NCBI GenBank assembly: GCA_963668445.1
Contig: OY764335.1
Coordinates: forward strand, 1,612,001 to 1,676,000
Source of the DNA: Poriferisulfidus sp963668445
GTDB taxonomy: Bacteria; Pseudomonadota; Gammaproteobacteria; Poriferisulfidales; Poriferisulfidaceae
Direction: 5' to 3'
DNA: 64,000 nucleotides
Made by a program: the position numbers and the translations under genes. Below the pieces are notes generated by a model that was given only the letters and a program-made list of their open reading frames with translations, did not search any database and was not told where the DNA came from. This document shows positions 55,102-64,000 of this stretch, in pieces (within the stretch, counting starts at the first letter, position 1; the number at the start of each line of letters is the position of its first letter).

Positions 55102-57633
55102 ATGAACGCACTCCGTACCGCATCGATGTTTTTGGCCATCGTGCTGGTGCCGCTGGCACCTGCCCATGCGAATGCCGATGAAGAAGTCGAGGAGCTGGTC
55201 GTCACCGGCACCCGCGCCCAGCCTCGGTCCATCATGGATTCCTCCGTGCCGATCGATGTCATCAGCGAAGAGAGCCTGGCCAGCCAAGGCTCCAGCGACA
55301 TGAACTACATGCTGCGCAGCGTGGTGCCTTCGTTCCATGTAAACATACAGCCCGGGCGCGATTCCGCCGCCCTGCAGAACCCGATCAACCTTCGGGCTCT
55401 GGCCCCGGACCATGCGCTGATGCTGGTGAACAACAAACGCCGCCACCGCGGCGCCAGCATCACATGGCTGTCCGACGGCCGCTCGAACGGCGCGCAGGGG
55501 CCGGACATTTCCATGATTCCGGGCATCGCCGTGCGCCAAGTCGAAGTGCTGCGCGACGGCGCCGCGGCGCAGTACGGCTCCGATGCCATCGCCGGCGTCG
55601 TCAACTTCCTGCTCAAGGAAGACGCGGAAGGTGCCGTGCTGGAAGTCAAGCATGGTGGCTACGACGAAGACTTCGGAAGCGAAGACAGCACCCGCGTCTC
55701 GGGCAACATCGGCCTGCCGTTCACGGCCGACGGCTTCCTGAACTTGAGTTTCGAATACAGCGAAGACTCCGCGACCGACCGCAGCGTTCTGCGCGACGAC
55801 GTGAAGCGGATGGCCGCCGCCGGCAACACGCATATCGCCGACCCGGCGCATATCTGGGGCAGCCCGGAAATCGAAGACAACATCAAAACGTTCTTCAATC
55901 TGGGCGTGGACTTGAGCGCCGACATGCGCCTCTATGCCTTCGGCAACTACGCCAGCCGCGAAGTGGAGACCGGCTTCTTCTACCGCGAACCGGAAGACGA
56001 AGCCAACTTGTTCGCCGTGAAGCAGGACAACGGAACCTTCAATCCGCTGCTGTACGGCACCACGAGTGCCTGTTCGCAGTACAACACCTCCTTGACACCG
56101 GCCGGCCTGCCGTTCAACTTCCCCGGGCTGCTGGCCGACGATGCCTGCTTTTCGTACCACGAATGGTTTCCGGGCGGCTTCCAGCCGCGCTTCGGCGCCG
56201 ATATCGAAGACCGCTCGCTGGTCGTCGGCTTGCGCGGCGCATCGGCGGCCATCCCCGATCTGGCCTACGACCTCAGCGCCAGCATCGGCTCGAACGAGGC
56301 CGAGTATTTCATCACCCGCACGGTCAACCCGTCTTGGGGCCCGGACAGCCCCACTTCGTTCAAGCCCGGCACCTACGAGCAGACCGAAACCAACCTCAAC
56401 CTAGACATCTCATATCCGGTGGAAGTCGGCCTGGCTTCCGACCTGAACGTTGCGGCCGGACTCGAATGGCGCGAAGAGGAGTTCGAAATCAAGGCAGGCG
56501 ACCGCGCCTCGTGGGCCCGCGGCGACTACATCGCGACCAACGTCAGCGCCACCCCCAAGAACGGCTCCAACGGCTTCGGCGGCTTCAGCCCGACCGCGGC
56601 CGGCAAATGGTCCCGCAAGAACATCGCCACCTATCTGGATCTGGAAGTGGACATCACGCCGGACTGGCGCATCGGCGGCGCCGTGCGCTGGGAGGACTTC
56701 GACGACTTCGGCACAACGACCAACGCCAAGCTCTCGACCCGCCTGCAGACATCCGAGACGCTCGCCTTGCGCGCCTCGTTCGGCACCGGCTTCCGCGCCC
56801 CAACGCCAGGACAGCAGAATGCCTACAACATCAGCACGGTCTTCGACACCGGAACCGGGGCACTGAACGAGACCGGCACGGTGCCGTCGCATAGCGCATT
56901 GGCCCGGAAATTCGGCGGCAAGCCGCTGGACTCCGAAGAATCCGACAACATCACGCTGGGAGCCGTGCTGGAACTCGGCGCCTTGAACATCACCGCCGAC
57001 TACTTCCGCATTGACGTGGAGGATCGCATCTTCCTATCCGGAGATTTGGACTTGACCGATTCGGCGACCCTGCAAAAATACGGCGTGTCGCAACAGGAAG
57101 CCGATGATCTTCGTCAGGACTTCACTAGAATCAAATACTTCACGAACGATTTCGACACCAAGACCGACGGCTTCGATATCGTGCTGACCTACGCCATGTC
57201 CGGCGACTACGGCGACACGGATTTCACGCTGTCCTGGAACCGCACTGAGACCGAAGTCACGAAGACCCGCGCCGGCAGCAATCTGGATGCCGGCGACATC
57301 CGCTTGATGGAAGAAGGCGCACCGGAAACCCGCTACGTCGCCACCGTCAACCACAGCACCGGCGACTGGCGCTTCATGGGACGCTACAACCACTTCGGCG
57401 ATTGGTATTCCGGCTACGACAAAACGAACTACAGCGGCTACGGCCTTTTGGATGTCGAAGTGAGCCGACGCATCGGCTCGGGCTTCACACTGACGCTCGG
57501 CTCGGACAATATTTTCGACCAGAGCCCGGACCGTTCCATCCAAGGCGGTAAAATCGGCACCAAATACCCGCGCTTCTCGCCGGGCGGCATAAACGGACGC
57601 TTCCTGTACGCACGGGCCCGCTACGAGTTCTGA
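55102..57633 (+). CDS. TonB-dependent outer-membrane receptor
   Basis: 843 residues. Sec signal peptide ends near APAHA-NADEE. TonB box EELVVTGTRA, then the plug domain (residues about 45-165, with GIAVRQVEVLRDGAAAQYGS) and a long beta-barrel ending in ARYEF with the terminal aromatic. AGGAGG lies eight bases before ATG 55102, which fixes the start. The ligand is unknown; nothing adjacent (no siderophore or cobalamin genes) points to one. A strong terminator follows. Confidence 0.93.
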   Translation: MNALRTASMFLAIVLVPLAPAHANADEEVEELVVTGTRAQPRSIMDSSVPIDVISEESLASQGSSDMNYMLRSVVPSFHVNIQPGRDSAALQNPINLRALAPDHALMLVNNKRRHRGASITWLSDGRSNGAQGPDISMIPGIAVRQVEVLRDGAAAQYGSDAIAGVVNFLLKEDAEGAVLEVKHGGYDEDFGSEDSTRVSGNIGLPFTADGFLNLSFEYSEDSATDRSVLRDDVKRMAAAGNTHIADPAHIWGSPEIEDNIKTFFNLGVDLSADMRLYAFGNYASREVETGFFYREPEDEANLFAVKQDNGTFNPLLYGTTSACSQYNTSLTPAGLPFNFPGLLADDACFSYHEWFPGGFQPRFGADIEDRSLVVGLRGASAAIPDLAYDLSASIGSNEAEYFITRTVNPSWGPDSPTSFKPGTYEQTETNLNLDISYPVEVGLASDLNVAAGLEWREEEFEIKAGDRASWARGDYIATNVSATPKNGSNGFGGFSPTAAGKWSRKNIATYLDLEVDITPDWRIGGAVRWEDFDDFGTTTNAKLSTRLQTSETLALRASFGTGFRAPTPGQQNAYNISTVFDTGTGALNETGTVPSHSALARKFGGKPLDSEESDNITLGAVLELGALNITADYFRIDVEDRIFLSGDLDLTDSATLQKYGVSQQEADDLRQDFTRIKYFTNDFDTKTDGFDIVLTYAMSGDYGDTDFTLSWNRTETEVTKTRAGSNLDAGDIRLMEEGAPETRYVATVNHSTGDWRFMGRYNHFGDWYSGYDKTNYSGYGLLDVEVSRRIGSGFTLTLGSDNIFDQSPDRSIQGGKIGTKYPRFSPGGINGRFLYARARYEF

Positions 57634-57638
57634 CGCCG

Positions 57639-57670
57639 TCCTCCCGAGCCTAAAGGCGCGGGAGGATTTT
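57639..57670 (+). terminator. Rho-independent terminator after the TonB receptor
   Basis: Eight-base-pair perfect stem TCCTCCCG/CGGGAGGA with a 12-base loop, followed by TTTT. It sits five bases after the receptor stop codon. Confidence 0.8.
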
Positions 57671-57710
57671 CCCAAGTACCGCGAATGCGGCAAGCCGCCA
57701 TTCTAAAAAC

Positions 57711-58490
57711 CTAGAAGTACCGGATCAGGCGCAATGCCACACCGGTTTCGTGCCCGCTCACCCGCGTCGGGATGGTCGCGGTCGTCATGTCGTCCTTGAA
57801 CAAGCGCTCCCAGTTCTCGCGACGGTAGTCGGCATAGCGGACCTCCATCTGCAGCCCCACCTCCTCGCATAAGGACTTCTCGATGCCTGCTCCAAAAATC
57901 CATGCCGTATAGTCGCGGTCGCGCTTGACGGTTCCGGTCACGAGCGAACATGCCGCCAAGTCGGTCTGATTGGGATCCGCGCAGCCCGTCTCCGTGATCG
58001 TAAATTCCGCCCGGATGTTGCGCACGCCTGCCAGCACATAAAGATCAAGTTCCGAGCCACTCAGCGTTCTGCCAAGTTTCAAGGCCAGCCCGTAACTGTA
58101 GTCTTTTTCAAAAGACCAGTCTTCCGGCCACACCTGGCCGTAGAGCCGACCGGTGCCTTGCAGCTTTCCGCGCAGCGTCTCGCTATGGCGGGCCGCATCG
58201 AGCTCGCCGCTCAGATAAAGGCCGTTGCCCAACGGCCAGCGATACCCGGCCAGCACGCCGAAGCCGTAGATCGTTTCGTCATCCGAAGCTCCGTACGGGC
58301 CGCGCTTGCTATTGGCGGTGTGGACGCTTTTCTGGTAGCGGGCATTCTGGAAATCCGCGCTCATTCCGACCCCGGCATAAAAGCGTCCCGGCTCAGCACC
58401 GGCATCTGCCGCCATGCCCGCCAGAATGCCCATCGCCAATGCGCTCGCGCACACTCGCGGAACATAAAGGCATCGTCCAATTGCGGTCAT
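57711..58490 (-). CDS. Outer-membrane beta-barrel protein, paralog 1
   Basis: 259 residues. Signal peptide (SALAMGILAGMAADAGA) and a mature chain opening GRFYAGVGMSADFQNARY. Alternating amphipathic strands such as FGVLAGYRWPLGNGLYLSGELD, split here by a tight turn after WPLG, and a terminal Phe (LRLIRYF) typical of barrel proteins inserted by BamA. GAGGAGGGG precedes the ATG. Shares its plan with two neighbours. Ligand or function unknown. Confidence 0.7.
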   Translation of the reverse strand: MTAIGRCLYVPRVCASALAMGILAGMAADAGAEPGRFYAGVGMSADFQNARYQKSVHTANSKRGPYGASDDETIYGFGVLAGYRWPLGNGLYLSGELDAARHSETLRGKLQGTGRLYGQVWPEDWSFEKDYSYGLALKLGRTLSGSELDLYVLAGVRNIRAEFTITETGCADPNQTDLAACSLVTGTVKRDRDYTAWIFGAGIEKSLCEEVGLQMEVRYADYRRENWERLFKDDMTTATIPTRVSGHETGVALRLIRYF

Positions 58491-58523
58491 GGACCCCTCC
58501 TCATCAAACTAGGGATTCGAATT

Positions 58524-59330
58524 TCAGAAATAACGGATCAGCCGCAATGACAACCCGATCTCTCGACCCGACAAGGCCGCCGGAACCGTCACGACTTCAT
58601 GCCGGCTGACCCATGCTTCTCTTTCGTAGTCCGTGTATCGCGCTTCGGCCTGCAGCGCAAAGGCATCGTCCAGCCGCCTTTCCGCGCCCAATCCTGCCGT
58701 CCAGGCATCAAAGTTCCGGTCGTACGCCAGCGTTTCGTTCGTGGCCATCGAACCCGATGGGCAGTCCTGCCCCGGCGCCACTGCCGCGAAGCAGCCGCTG
58801 TACGTGATGGAAAAATCGGTGCGCATGTGGCGGAACCCTGCCAGCACGTAGAAGCCGACATCCGGCCCGGCAAATTCCGGGCGCATGCCCAACCTGAGCG
58901 TGGCGCCCCAACTGGAGTTCTTCTCCAGAACCCAGCTCTCGGGCCAAGCGTCTCCGAACCGGGTGCATGACCCGTCATGTTTGCAAGCCCCTGGATACTG
59001 CCCGCGTATTCGCCCCGAATGGCGCAGGACCTCGATTTCGCCGCTCAGATGGATGCGCCCGTCCACCGACAGCGGCCACTGATAGCCTCCCACGATGCCC
59101 AGCCCGTAGATCTCCCGGTCCGCATCGTCGTAGGCGCTGTTCACGATTCCTGTCGTGCGATTGGCAACGCTCTTGCCATAGCGCGCATCCTGCTGTTCCG
59201 CAGAACCCACAAGGCCTGCATAGAAGCGTCCGGACGCCTCTGCGGGCAGCATCCAAACAAGCGGAACGATCGCCAGGCAAACGGCCAGCCGGGATGCCGC
59301 CGTACGCACGATGCGGAGATTCCGTTGCAT
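58524..59330 (-). CDS. Outer-membrane beta-barrel protein, paralog 2
   Basis: 268 residues. Signal peptide ends near LPAEA, then SGRFYAGLVGSAEQQDARYG. Same plan as paralog 1: IVGGYQWPLSVDGRIHLSGE, VLAGFRHMRTDFSITYSG and the C-terminal GREIGLSLRLIRYF. Cysteines at the CKHDGSC loop and in the CFAAVAPGQDC loop could form surface disulfides. A GTG at 59345 is an alternative start. Follows its inner-membrane partner by about 20 bases. Confidence 0.7.
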   Translation of the reverse strand: MQRNLRIVRTAASRLAVCLAIVPLVWMLPAEASGRFYAGLVGSAEQQDARYGKSVANRTTGIVNSAYDDADREIYGLGIVGGYQWPLSVDGRIHLSGEIEVLRHSGRIRGQYPGACKHDGSCTRFGDAWPESWVLEKNSSWGATLRLGMRPEFAGPDVGFYVLAGFRHMRTDFSITYSGCFAAVAPGQDCPSGSMATNETLAYDRNFDAWTAGLGAERRLDDAFALQAEARYTDYEREAWVSRHEVVTVPAALSGREIGLSLRLIRYF

Positions 59331-59351
59331 TTGCCGAAGATCCACAAAATA

Positions 59352-60422
59352 TTAGTTTCCGGATGCGGGAAGTCTAGCACACCACCCCGCAGGAAGCCGC
59401 GCCATAATCCGCGCACGGACCTGCTGCCAGAACACCATCAACACAAGCAGCAGAAACGCGATCAGCAAAGCTGCCGCATGCGGCGCCAGCGCCATGTCCA
59501 TCCCCAGCCCGGCCTCGAACATCTCCTCAAACGCATCATGCGCGTAGAACACTCCGGAAACTAAAAACACCCGGCGGTCTATGGCAACGGCGATCACGGC
59601 GACCGCCAGATAGCTTGCGATTACGACCGCATTCCCCCATGCCGAAATCCCTGCCGCATCCTGAATCATGGTGAAGAACGGATAGGCAAGCAGCAAGGCC
59701 GCCAAGGCATGCAGCCAGAATGCTATGTCCGAATTTCGCGTCCGGCGTTCCGTATCCGCCACATCCCAGCGCATCGCCCATGCGAACGTGCCGAGGCCGG
59801 CCAGCAGCAGCAGCATCCGGTGCCATTCCAGAACGAACGCATGCTGCGCTTCGGCCAGCGCAAAGACAGCCGCTCCCGTCGCGCCGGCCACGACGACCGC
59901 AACCGCAACGGGTACGCGAAACCGCCACCAGTGCGCTCCAGCTGCCAGCGCGGCGAGCCCGTAGCCTATCGCGATTTGATACTGATGCGCTTGCCAATGC
60001 ATGCTCAGCAGGCCTGCGCCCACTTCCAGGCGGTTCCAGTGCGATGCGTCGAACCAGTCCAGACTCGCGCCGTACGAAAATGCGGCATACGCGAATGCCA
60101 GCATGAAAATGACGGACGGCAGCGCCAGCTGCCGCCGCCGCGTGAAATACTCCGCCAGCAGCCAAGACAGGCATAGCACCGTCAAATAAGCCGGCATTTC
60201 GCGCTCCTGCCATTCGAAAACCAGCCAGCCGGCGGCCGCCAGAAGCATCACGCCCACAAGCACGACGAAGACGTCGTTGAAGCCGGTCAGCAACCGAAAA
60301 TGCTCGGCATAGGCAAGTGGCGCGGCCCGCTGCCTAGCGACATGCTCCCGGAACGCCTGCGCCGCTTCGAGCGTCAGAGCGCCATCCTCAACTGCGCGCT
60401 CCAGTTCCTCTTCGCTATACAC
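59352..60422 (-). CDS. DUF2157-like polytopic membrane protein A
   Basis: 356 residues from a GTG start. A soluble N-terminal helix pair (EEELERAVEDGALTLEAAQ) followed by about nine to ten membrane segments, with conserved LLTGFNDVFVV, SWLLAEYFTRRRQLALPSV and TRNSDIAFWLHALAA. Clearly paralogous to the protein at 61308-62345. Each of the two is followed by an outer-membrane barrel gene. Function unknown; no catalytic motif seen. Confidence 0.65.
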   Translation of the reverse strand: MYSEEELERAVEDGALTLEAAQAFREHVARQRAAPLAYAEHFRLLTGFNDVFVVLVGVMLLAAAGWLVFEWQEREMPAYLTVLCLSWLLAEYFTRRRQLALPSVIFMLAFAYAAFSYGASLDWFDASHWNRLEVGAGLLSMHWQAHQYQIAIGYGLAALAAGAHWWRFRVPVAVAVVVAGATGAAVFALAEAQHAFVLEWHRMLLLLAGLGTFAWAMRWDVADTERRTRNSDIAFWLHALAALLLAYPFFTMIQDAAGISAWGNAVVIASYLAVAVIAVAIDRRVFLVSGVFYAHDAFEEMFEAGLGMDMALAPHAAALLIAFLLLVLMVFWQQVRARIMARLPAGWCARLPASGN

Positions 60423-60451
60423 GCGGCCGGCTCGTCAACGTCTTGCGCCCA

Positions 60452-61231
60452 TCAAAAATACCGCAGCACGCGCAGCGACAACCCGATGTCCCGCCCTGTC
60501 AACGCTGCCGGCACGACTACTTCGGGCGGGACGCTCACCCAAGACTCCCGCTCGTAGTCGGTATAGCGCACTTCCAGCTGAAGGCCGACATCTTCGGCCA
60601 GCCGGGTCTCCCAGCCTGCACCTGCCGTCCAAGCATCGAAATCCCGTTCGTACGCAATCGACTCGTTCGTGATGTACGTGCCTGGGGGGCACCCGGCCGT
60701 CGTCGGGCAACCGCTGAACTGGATTCTGAAATCCGTGTGTACGCGGCGAAACCCTGCCAGCACATACAAGCTGTCGTCCGCATGCAGCACAGAAGCCTTC
60801 ACGCCGAACTTGAGGGTCGCTCCCCAGCTGAAATCCTTCTCCAACCACCATTCGTCCGGCCAACTATCCGAAGAGCGCGTGCACGGCGGCGGATGCCCCG
60901 CGCAGATGCCGGCCAGCTGCCCATGCAGCTCGCCCGAATGGTACATGCCTTCCAGTTCGCCGCTCAGATGTACGCGGCCGTCCGCCGACAGCGGCCATCG
61001 GTAGCCGAGCACCGCACCCCATCCGTACACGCTTTCATCGGCATCGTCGTGCTCGCTGTGCCCTTGCGTCGCGCCCTTGCGGTACGTTTCCTTGTGGTAG
61101 CGTCCGTCCTGCGCCTCCGCGGAGCCGGTCAGGCCTGCGTAAAAGCGGCCCTCGGCCGCCAAGGCTCCGTCCCCCCAAGACGCCGTGCCGCCCAGCAGAC
61201 TGATGGCGAATGCGAAGCGGATGATTGTCAT
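60452..61231 (-). CDS. Outer-membrane beta-barrel protein, paralog 3
   Basis: 259 residues. Signal peptide ends near DGALA, then AEGRFYAGLTGSAEAQDGRY. Shares LGYRWPLSADGRVHLSGELE, VLAGFRRVHTDFRIQFSGC and GRDIGLSLRVLRYF with paralog 2. Cys pairs occur in ICAGHPPPC and CPTTAGC. Lies between the two polytopic paralogs, 29 bases before membrane protein A. Function unknown. Confidence 0.7.
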   Translation of the reverse strand: MTIIRFAFAISLLGGTASWGDGALAAEGRFYAGLTGSAEAQDGRYHKETYRKGATQGHSEHDDADESVYGWGAVLGYRWPLSADGRVHLSGELEGMYHSGELHGQLAGICAGHPPPCTRSSDSWPDEWWLEKDFSWGATLKFGVKASVLHADDSLYVLAGFRRVHTDFRIQFSGCPTTAGCPPGTYITNESIAYERDFDAWTAGAGWETRLAEDVGLQLEVRYTDYERESWVSVPPEVVVPAALTGRDIGLSLRVLRYF

Positions 61232-61307
61232 GGCTTGCCGTATGGATGATCGCTTGTCGCCGTGAATTATAGCCGGCGAGCAGACGGCGTATCTGCCTAT
61301 CCGAACG

Positions 61308-62345
61308 TCAGCGGCGTCCGACCGACGGCAGCCGAACCTGCCAGACGTCAGGCAATCGCGCCATGACGGGCGCACGCAGGTCGTTCCAAAAGACCGACAG
61401 CAAAAGCAGCAGGCCGCCGATGACGAACACCGAGATGCCGGCGTCGGTTTCGACCGCGCCCACCGCCTCGACCACGCCGCTGATCGCCATGACGACATAC
61501 GCTAGGCCAGACACCAGCAGCACCCGGCGATCCACAATCAGAGCCACGAAGCCCAGCAGCACGTAGATGCCCGCTACGATCGTCTGCTCCCACAAGCCCG
61601 GGAGTTCCGCGTCCAACACATTGACGAAGATCGGATGCACGATCAGCGGCGCAGCCAGCAGGTGCAGCCAGAACGCGATATCGGAATTCCGCGTCTCGCG
61701 GGCCACGTCGGACAGGTCCCAACGCATGGCCAGCGCAAATGCTACAAGCCCGGCGGCCAGCAGCAGGCCATGAAGATAGCCCCAGAAAAATTGGTCATTG
61801 ATGGCGGCAATTCCGAACAGTGCCACGCCGATGAGCGCCGCCACGCCGGCCGCCACCGTGATGGGCACGCGAAACCGGTTCCAATGCCCCCATGCAGCCA
61901 GCGCGGCGATGCTCGAAGCCGTCAGCAAATGCCACTTTCCGGTCTCAACCTCCAGCATTGCGCTTTGCCAGAGCGTTTCGACGAGTTCGTAGCCGAACCA
62001 GAAGGCACCCGATACGAACGACAGCAGAAACACGATAGACGGCAGCGCCATCCGCTTGCGGCGCGTGAAATATTCCGCCAGCAACCAAGACAGGCCTGCT
62101 AGGACGAGCGCCGCATGCAGTTCATGTTCCGCCTGCCGGGAAATCAGCCAGACTGCCGCCGCCAGCATCATGCCGCCGGCCACCACGACGAAGATGTCGT
62201 TGAAGCCAGTGATCAGGCGAACATGCTCGGAATCCGCAATCGGCGCGCCGCGCCGCGCCGCGATATGCTCGCGAAAGGCGCGCATCTGATCGGCCTGAAG
62301 AATCCCGGATTCCACGGCATCGTTCAAATCTTCATCGCTGTACAT
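61308..62345 (-). CDS. DUF2157-like polytopic membrane protein B
   Basis: 345 residues from ATG 62345, which has GAGGT about eight bases upstream; the frame also offers a TTG at 62360. Same architecture and motifs as protein A: N-terminal SDEDLNDAVESG, LITGFNDIFVV, SWLLAEYFTRRKRMALPS and TRNSDIAFWLHLLAA. Begins the minus-strand five-gene cluster after lpxA. Function unknown. Confidence 0.65.
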   Translation of the reverse strand: MYSDEDLNDAVESGILQADQMRAFREHIAARRGAPIADSEHVRLITGFNDIFVVVAGGMMLAAAVWLISRQAEHELHAALVLAGLSWLLAEYFTRRKRMALPSIVFLLSFVSGAFWFGYELVETLWQSAMLEVETGKWHLLTASSIAALAAWGHWNRFRVPITVAAGVAALIGVALFGIAAINDQFFWGYLHGLLLAAGLVAFALAMRWDLSDVARETRNSDIAFWLHLLAAPLIVHPIFVNVLDAELPGLWEQTIVAGIYVLLGFVALIVDRRVLLVSGLAYVVMAISGVVEAVGAVETDAGISVFVIGGLLLLLSVFWNDLRAPVMARLPDVWQVRLPSVGRR

Positions 62346-62386
62346 CGAATTACCTCGCAACCGGAATCTTCGGCGTATCCGGATGA

Positions 62387-63172
62387 TTATTCCATCCCGT
62401 TCTTCTCTTGCAGGATGCCGCGTTCGCTCGCCTCGATGAAGGCCTGCATGTGCGCGACGTCAGGATGCCGTTCGGCCAGTTGCCGGATCTCCTCCCCATG
62501 CGGGTCGCCAGCCCGGCGAATCAATAGCCGGTAGGCGCGCCCCAGTGCTTCCATGGTTTCCTCTGAAAAATTGGCCCGGCGCAAGCCTTCTCGATTCAAG
62601 CAGTAGAGGCGCGCCAAATTTCCTGCAGCCATGACGTACGGCGGCAGATCCTTGTTCAGCGCAGCGCCCATACCGCTGAACGCGTACCGTCCGATGCGGC
62701 AGAACTGATGCACTAGCGTAAAGCCGCCCAGCGTTGCGTAGTCCTCAATCTGCACATGTCCTGCCAGCGTCGCGCCATTCGCCAGCGTCACGTGATCGCC
62801 GATGACGCAATCGTGCGCGACATGCACGTAGGCCATAATCCAGTTATGGCTGCCGATGCGGGTGCAATTGCGGTCCAGCGCGGTGCCGCTGTTGAGCGTA
62901 ACGAACTCTCGGATCGTGTTGTGATCGCCAATCTGCAGTTCGCTGTCCTCGCCAGCATACTTCTTGTCCTGCGGAATCTCGCCGATGGACGCAAACTGGA
63001 AAATCCGGTTGCCCGTCCCGATGGCGGTGCGGCCGGTGATGACGGCGTGCGGGCCGATCGTGGTCTTGGCGCCGATACGAACCTTCGGGCCGATGACGGC
63101 ATACGGCCCGATCTCGACCGACGGGTCAAGTTCCGCCCCGGCCTCGACGACAGCAGTCGGATGAATGCTCAA
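62387..63172 (-). CDS. lpxA: UDP-GlcNAc O-acyltransferase
   Basis: 261 residues; adds 3-hydroxyacyl from ACP to UDP-GlcNAc, the first step of lipid A synthesis. Left-handed beta-helix hexapeptide repeats throughout, PTAVVEAGAELDPSVEIG at the start, and the catalytic His in VHVAHDCVIGD. The C-terminal helical part is complete. Follows fabZ by nine bases; lpxB is not downstream. Confidence 0.95.
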   Translation of the reverse strand: MSIHPTAVVEAGAELDPSVEIGPYAVIGPKVRIGAKTTIGPHAVITGRTAIGTGNRIFQFASIGEIPQDKKYAGEDSELQIGDHNTIREFVTLNSGTALDRNCTRIGSHNWIMAYVHVAHDCVIGDHVTLANGATLAGHVQIEDYATLGGFTLVHQFCRIGRYAFSGMGAALNKDLPPYVMAAGNLARLYCLNREGLRRANFSEETMEALGRAYRLLIRRAGDPHGEEIRQLAERHPDVAHMQAFIEASERGILQEKNGME

Positions 63173-63181
63173 GGCGGCCCG

Positions 63182-63649
63182 TCAAGGTTGCGCGACCGGC
63201 GGCACGTCCTTGAACATGCACATCAGCTTGGCCGCAACCACCAACTGCCCATCCACCGTCACGGATGCATTGAACGAAGCGCACCGCTGGCGCATCCACA
63301 GCATTTCCACATCCAGCAGCATCTGATCGCCCGGCCGCACCTGCTTTTTGAAGCGGGCATCATCAACGCCGACCAGCATGTACAGAAGCGGATGCTCGCT
63401 TTTCGGGCAGCATTCCGGCGATTTGAACACCAGCAACCCCGATGCCTGCGCGATCACTTCCAGCACCAGCACGCCGGGGAAGACCGGCTGTTCCGGGAAA
63501 TGCCCTTGGAAACAGGGCTCGTCCACTGTCACGTTCTTGATTGCCCGGATGCTCTTGCCCGGCTCCAGTTCTAGCACGCGGTCCACCAGAAGAAACGGGT
63601 ACCGATGCGGCAGCAGCCGCTGGATTTCCTGAATATCAAAACCTGACAT
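63182..63649 (-). CDS. fabZ: 3-hydroxyacyl-ACP dehydratase
   Basis: 155 residues, hot-dog fold. Motif GHFPEQPVFPGVLVLE carries the catalytic His and, a little later, Glu. N-terminus IQEIQRLLPHRYPFLLVDRV is typical. Its ATG overlaps the lpxD stop by one base (TAATG), giving the standard lpxD-fabZ-lpxA order. Confidence 0.95.
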   Translation of the reverse strand: MSGFDIQEIQRLLPHRYPFLLVDRVLELEPGKSIRAIKNVTVDEPCFQGHFPEQPVFPGVLVLEVIAQASGLLVFKSPECCPKSEHPLLYMLVGVDDARFKKQVRPGDQMLLDVEMLWMRQRCASFNASVTVDGQLVVAAKLMCMFKDVPPVAQP

Positions 63650-64000
63650 TACGCAGCATCCTCTTTCTTGAGCGCCCGCACAATCCGATCCAGTTCCTTG
63701 AACCGTGCCACATTGCGCAACCAAACGGCGTTCTCCTGAATGGCCGTCCCTGAACTGTACACGCCGGCCTGCGCCAGCGTCCGGCTCGCCTTGGACATGC
63801 CGGTCACCACCACGCCATCCGCGAGTTCCACATGCCCCTGCACTCCGGCCGCGCCCCCGATCTGGCAACAGCGCCCGATGGTCGCACTCCCGGCAATACC
63901 GGCATTCCCGGCAATGGCCGTATGGTCTCCGATGCGTACATTATGGGCGATCTGAACTTGGTTATCAATTTTAACACCACAGCCGACCACTGTGTCGTCC
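63649..64000 (-). CDS. lpxD: UDP-3-O-acylglucosamine N-acyltransferase (3' part)
   Basis: Only the C-terminal 116 or so residues are inside the window; the 5' part lies beyond 64000. Hexapeptide repeats with DNQVQIAHNVRIGDHTAIAG, including the conserved catalytic-region His, and GAAGVQGHVELADGVVVTG. Adds the N-linked hydroxyacyl chain of lipid A. The context with fabZ and lpxA supports the call. Confidence 0.93.
   Translation of the reverse strand, partial: DDTVVGCGVKIDNQVQIAHNVRIGDHTAIAGNAGIAGSATIGRCCQIGGAAGVQGHVELADGVVVTGMSKASRTLAQAGVYSSGTAIQENAVWLRNVARFKELDRIVRALKKEDAA

Overview
The window is a GC-rich proteobacterial chromosome segment, most likely gammaproteobacterial. The evidence is the pcnB-folK-panBCD order, the lpxD-fabZ-lpxA lipid A cluster, a bioH-bioC pair, a DsrS-like protein, a TonB-dependent receptor and other outer-membrane barrels. 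A complete block of serine-cycle genes (sga, mcl, mtkA, mtkB, hydroxypyruvate reductase, ppc) points to a methylotroph or a relative that assimilates C1 units or glyoxylate through the serine cycle. Species cannot be read from the sequence.

Layout. 0.1-4.8 kb: a GT22-like membrane mannosyltransferase and a first PEP carboxylase. 4.8-9.3 kb (minus): pcnB, a folK/deoxynucleoside-kinase fusion, panB, panC, panD. 9.5-12.2 kb: an OlsB-like acyltransferase, a ferredoxin, Bfd and bacterioferritin (iron handling), and a coiled-coil membrane protein with a 21-bp tandem repeat. 12.5-13.8 kb (minus): dihydroorotase. 13.9 kb: tRNA-Gly(CCC). 14.0-20.2 kb: a tightly packed run of TrpD2-like, Sel1, MoxR ATPase, VWA/metalloprotein, DsrS, alpha/beta hydrolase and SixA. 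20.2-27.2 kb: plsY, bioH, bioC, cysQ, a HAD-UbiA fusion, moaD and a membrane pyrophosphatase.

27.4-43.2 kb is an accessory region. Two DUF2723 membrane-protein genes face each other; their first 1.26 kb are nearly identical and form an inverted repeat around about 10.1 kb. Inside lie a type IVb-like prepilin, a prepilin peptidase, an IS30 relic, a secretin lipoprotein, a bitopic protein and a sulfatase-like membrane protein, all AT-richer than the rest of the window. A GT39-like gene lies just outside on the left and a decayed fic gene just outside on the right.

43.5-53.3 kb holds phosphoglycerate mutase and then the serine-cycle operon. Sga makes hydroxypyruvate from serine while aminating glyoxylate. 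The reductase makes glycerate. Phosphoglycerate mutase and PEP carboxylase serve the C3-to-C4 steps. MtkAB activates malate and malyl-CoA lyase splits it to glyoxylate plus acetyl-CoA. 53.4-55.0 kb carries a HipA-like kinase followed by a HIRAN-type protein. 55.1-57.6 kb is a TonB-dependent receptor. 57.7-62.3 kb (minus) is a tandemly repeated pair of inner-membrane protein and outer-membrane barrel genes. 62.4-64.0 kb (minus) is lpxA, fabZ and the 3' part of lpxD.

Most candidate systems of interest are in 29.4-42.0 kb (a possible invertible or gene-converting glycosyltransferase-like locus around a partial pilus or secretion module), 53.4-55.0 kb and 57.7-62.3 kb. All functions are inferred by reading motifs; no database search was run.
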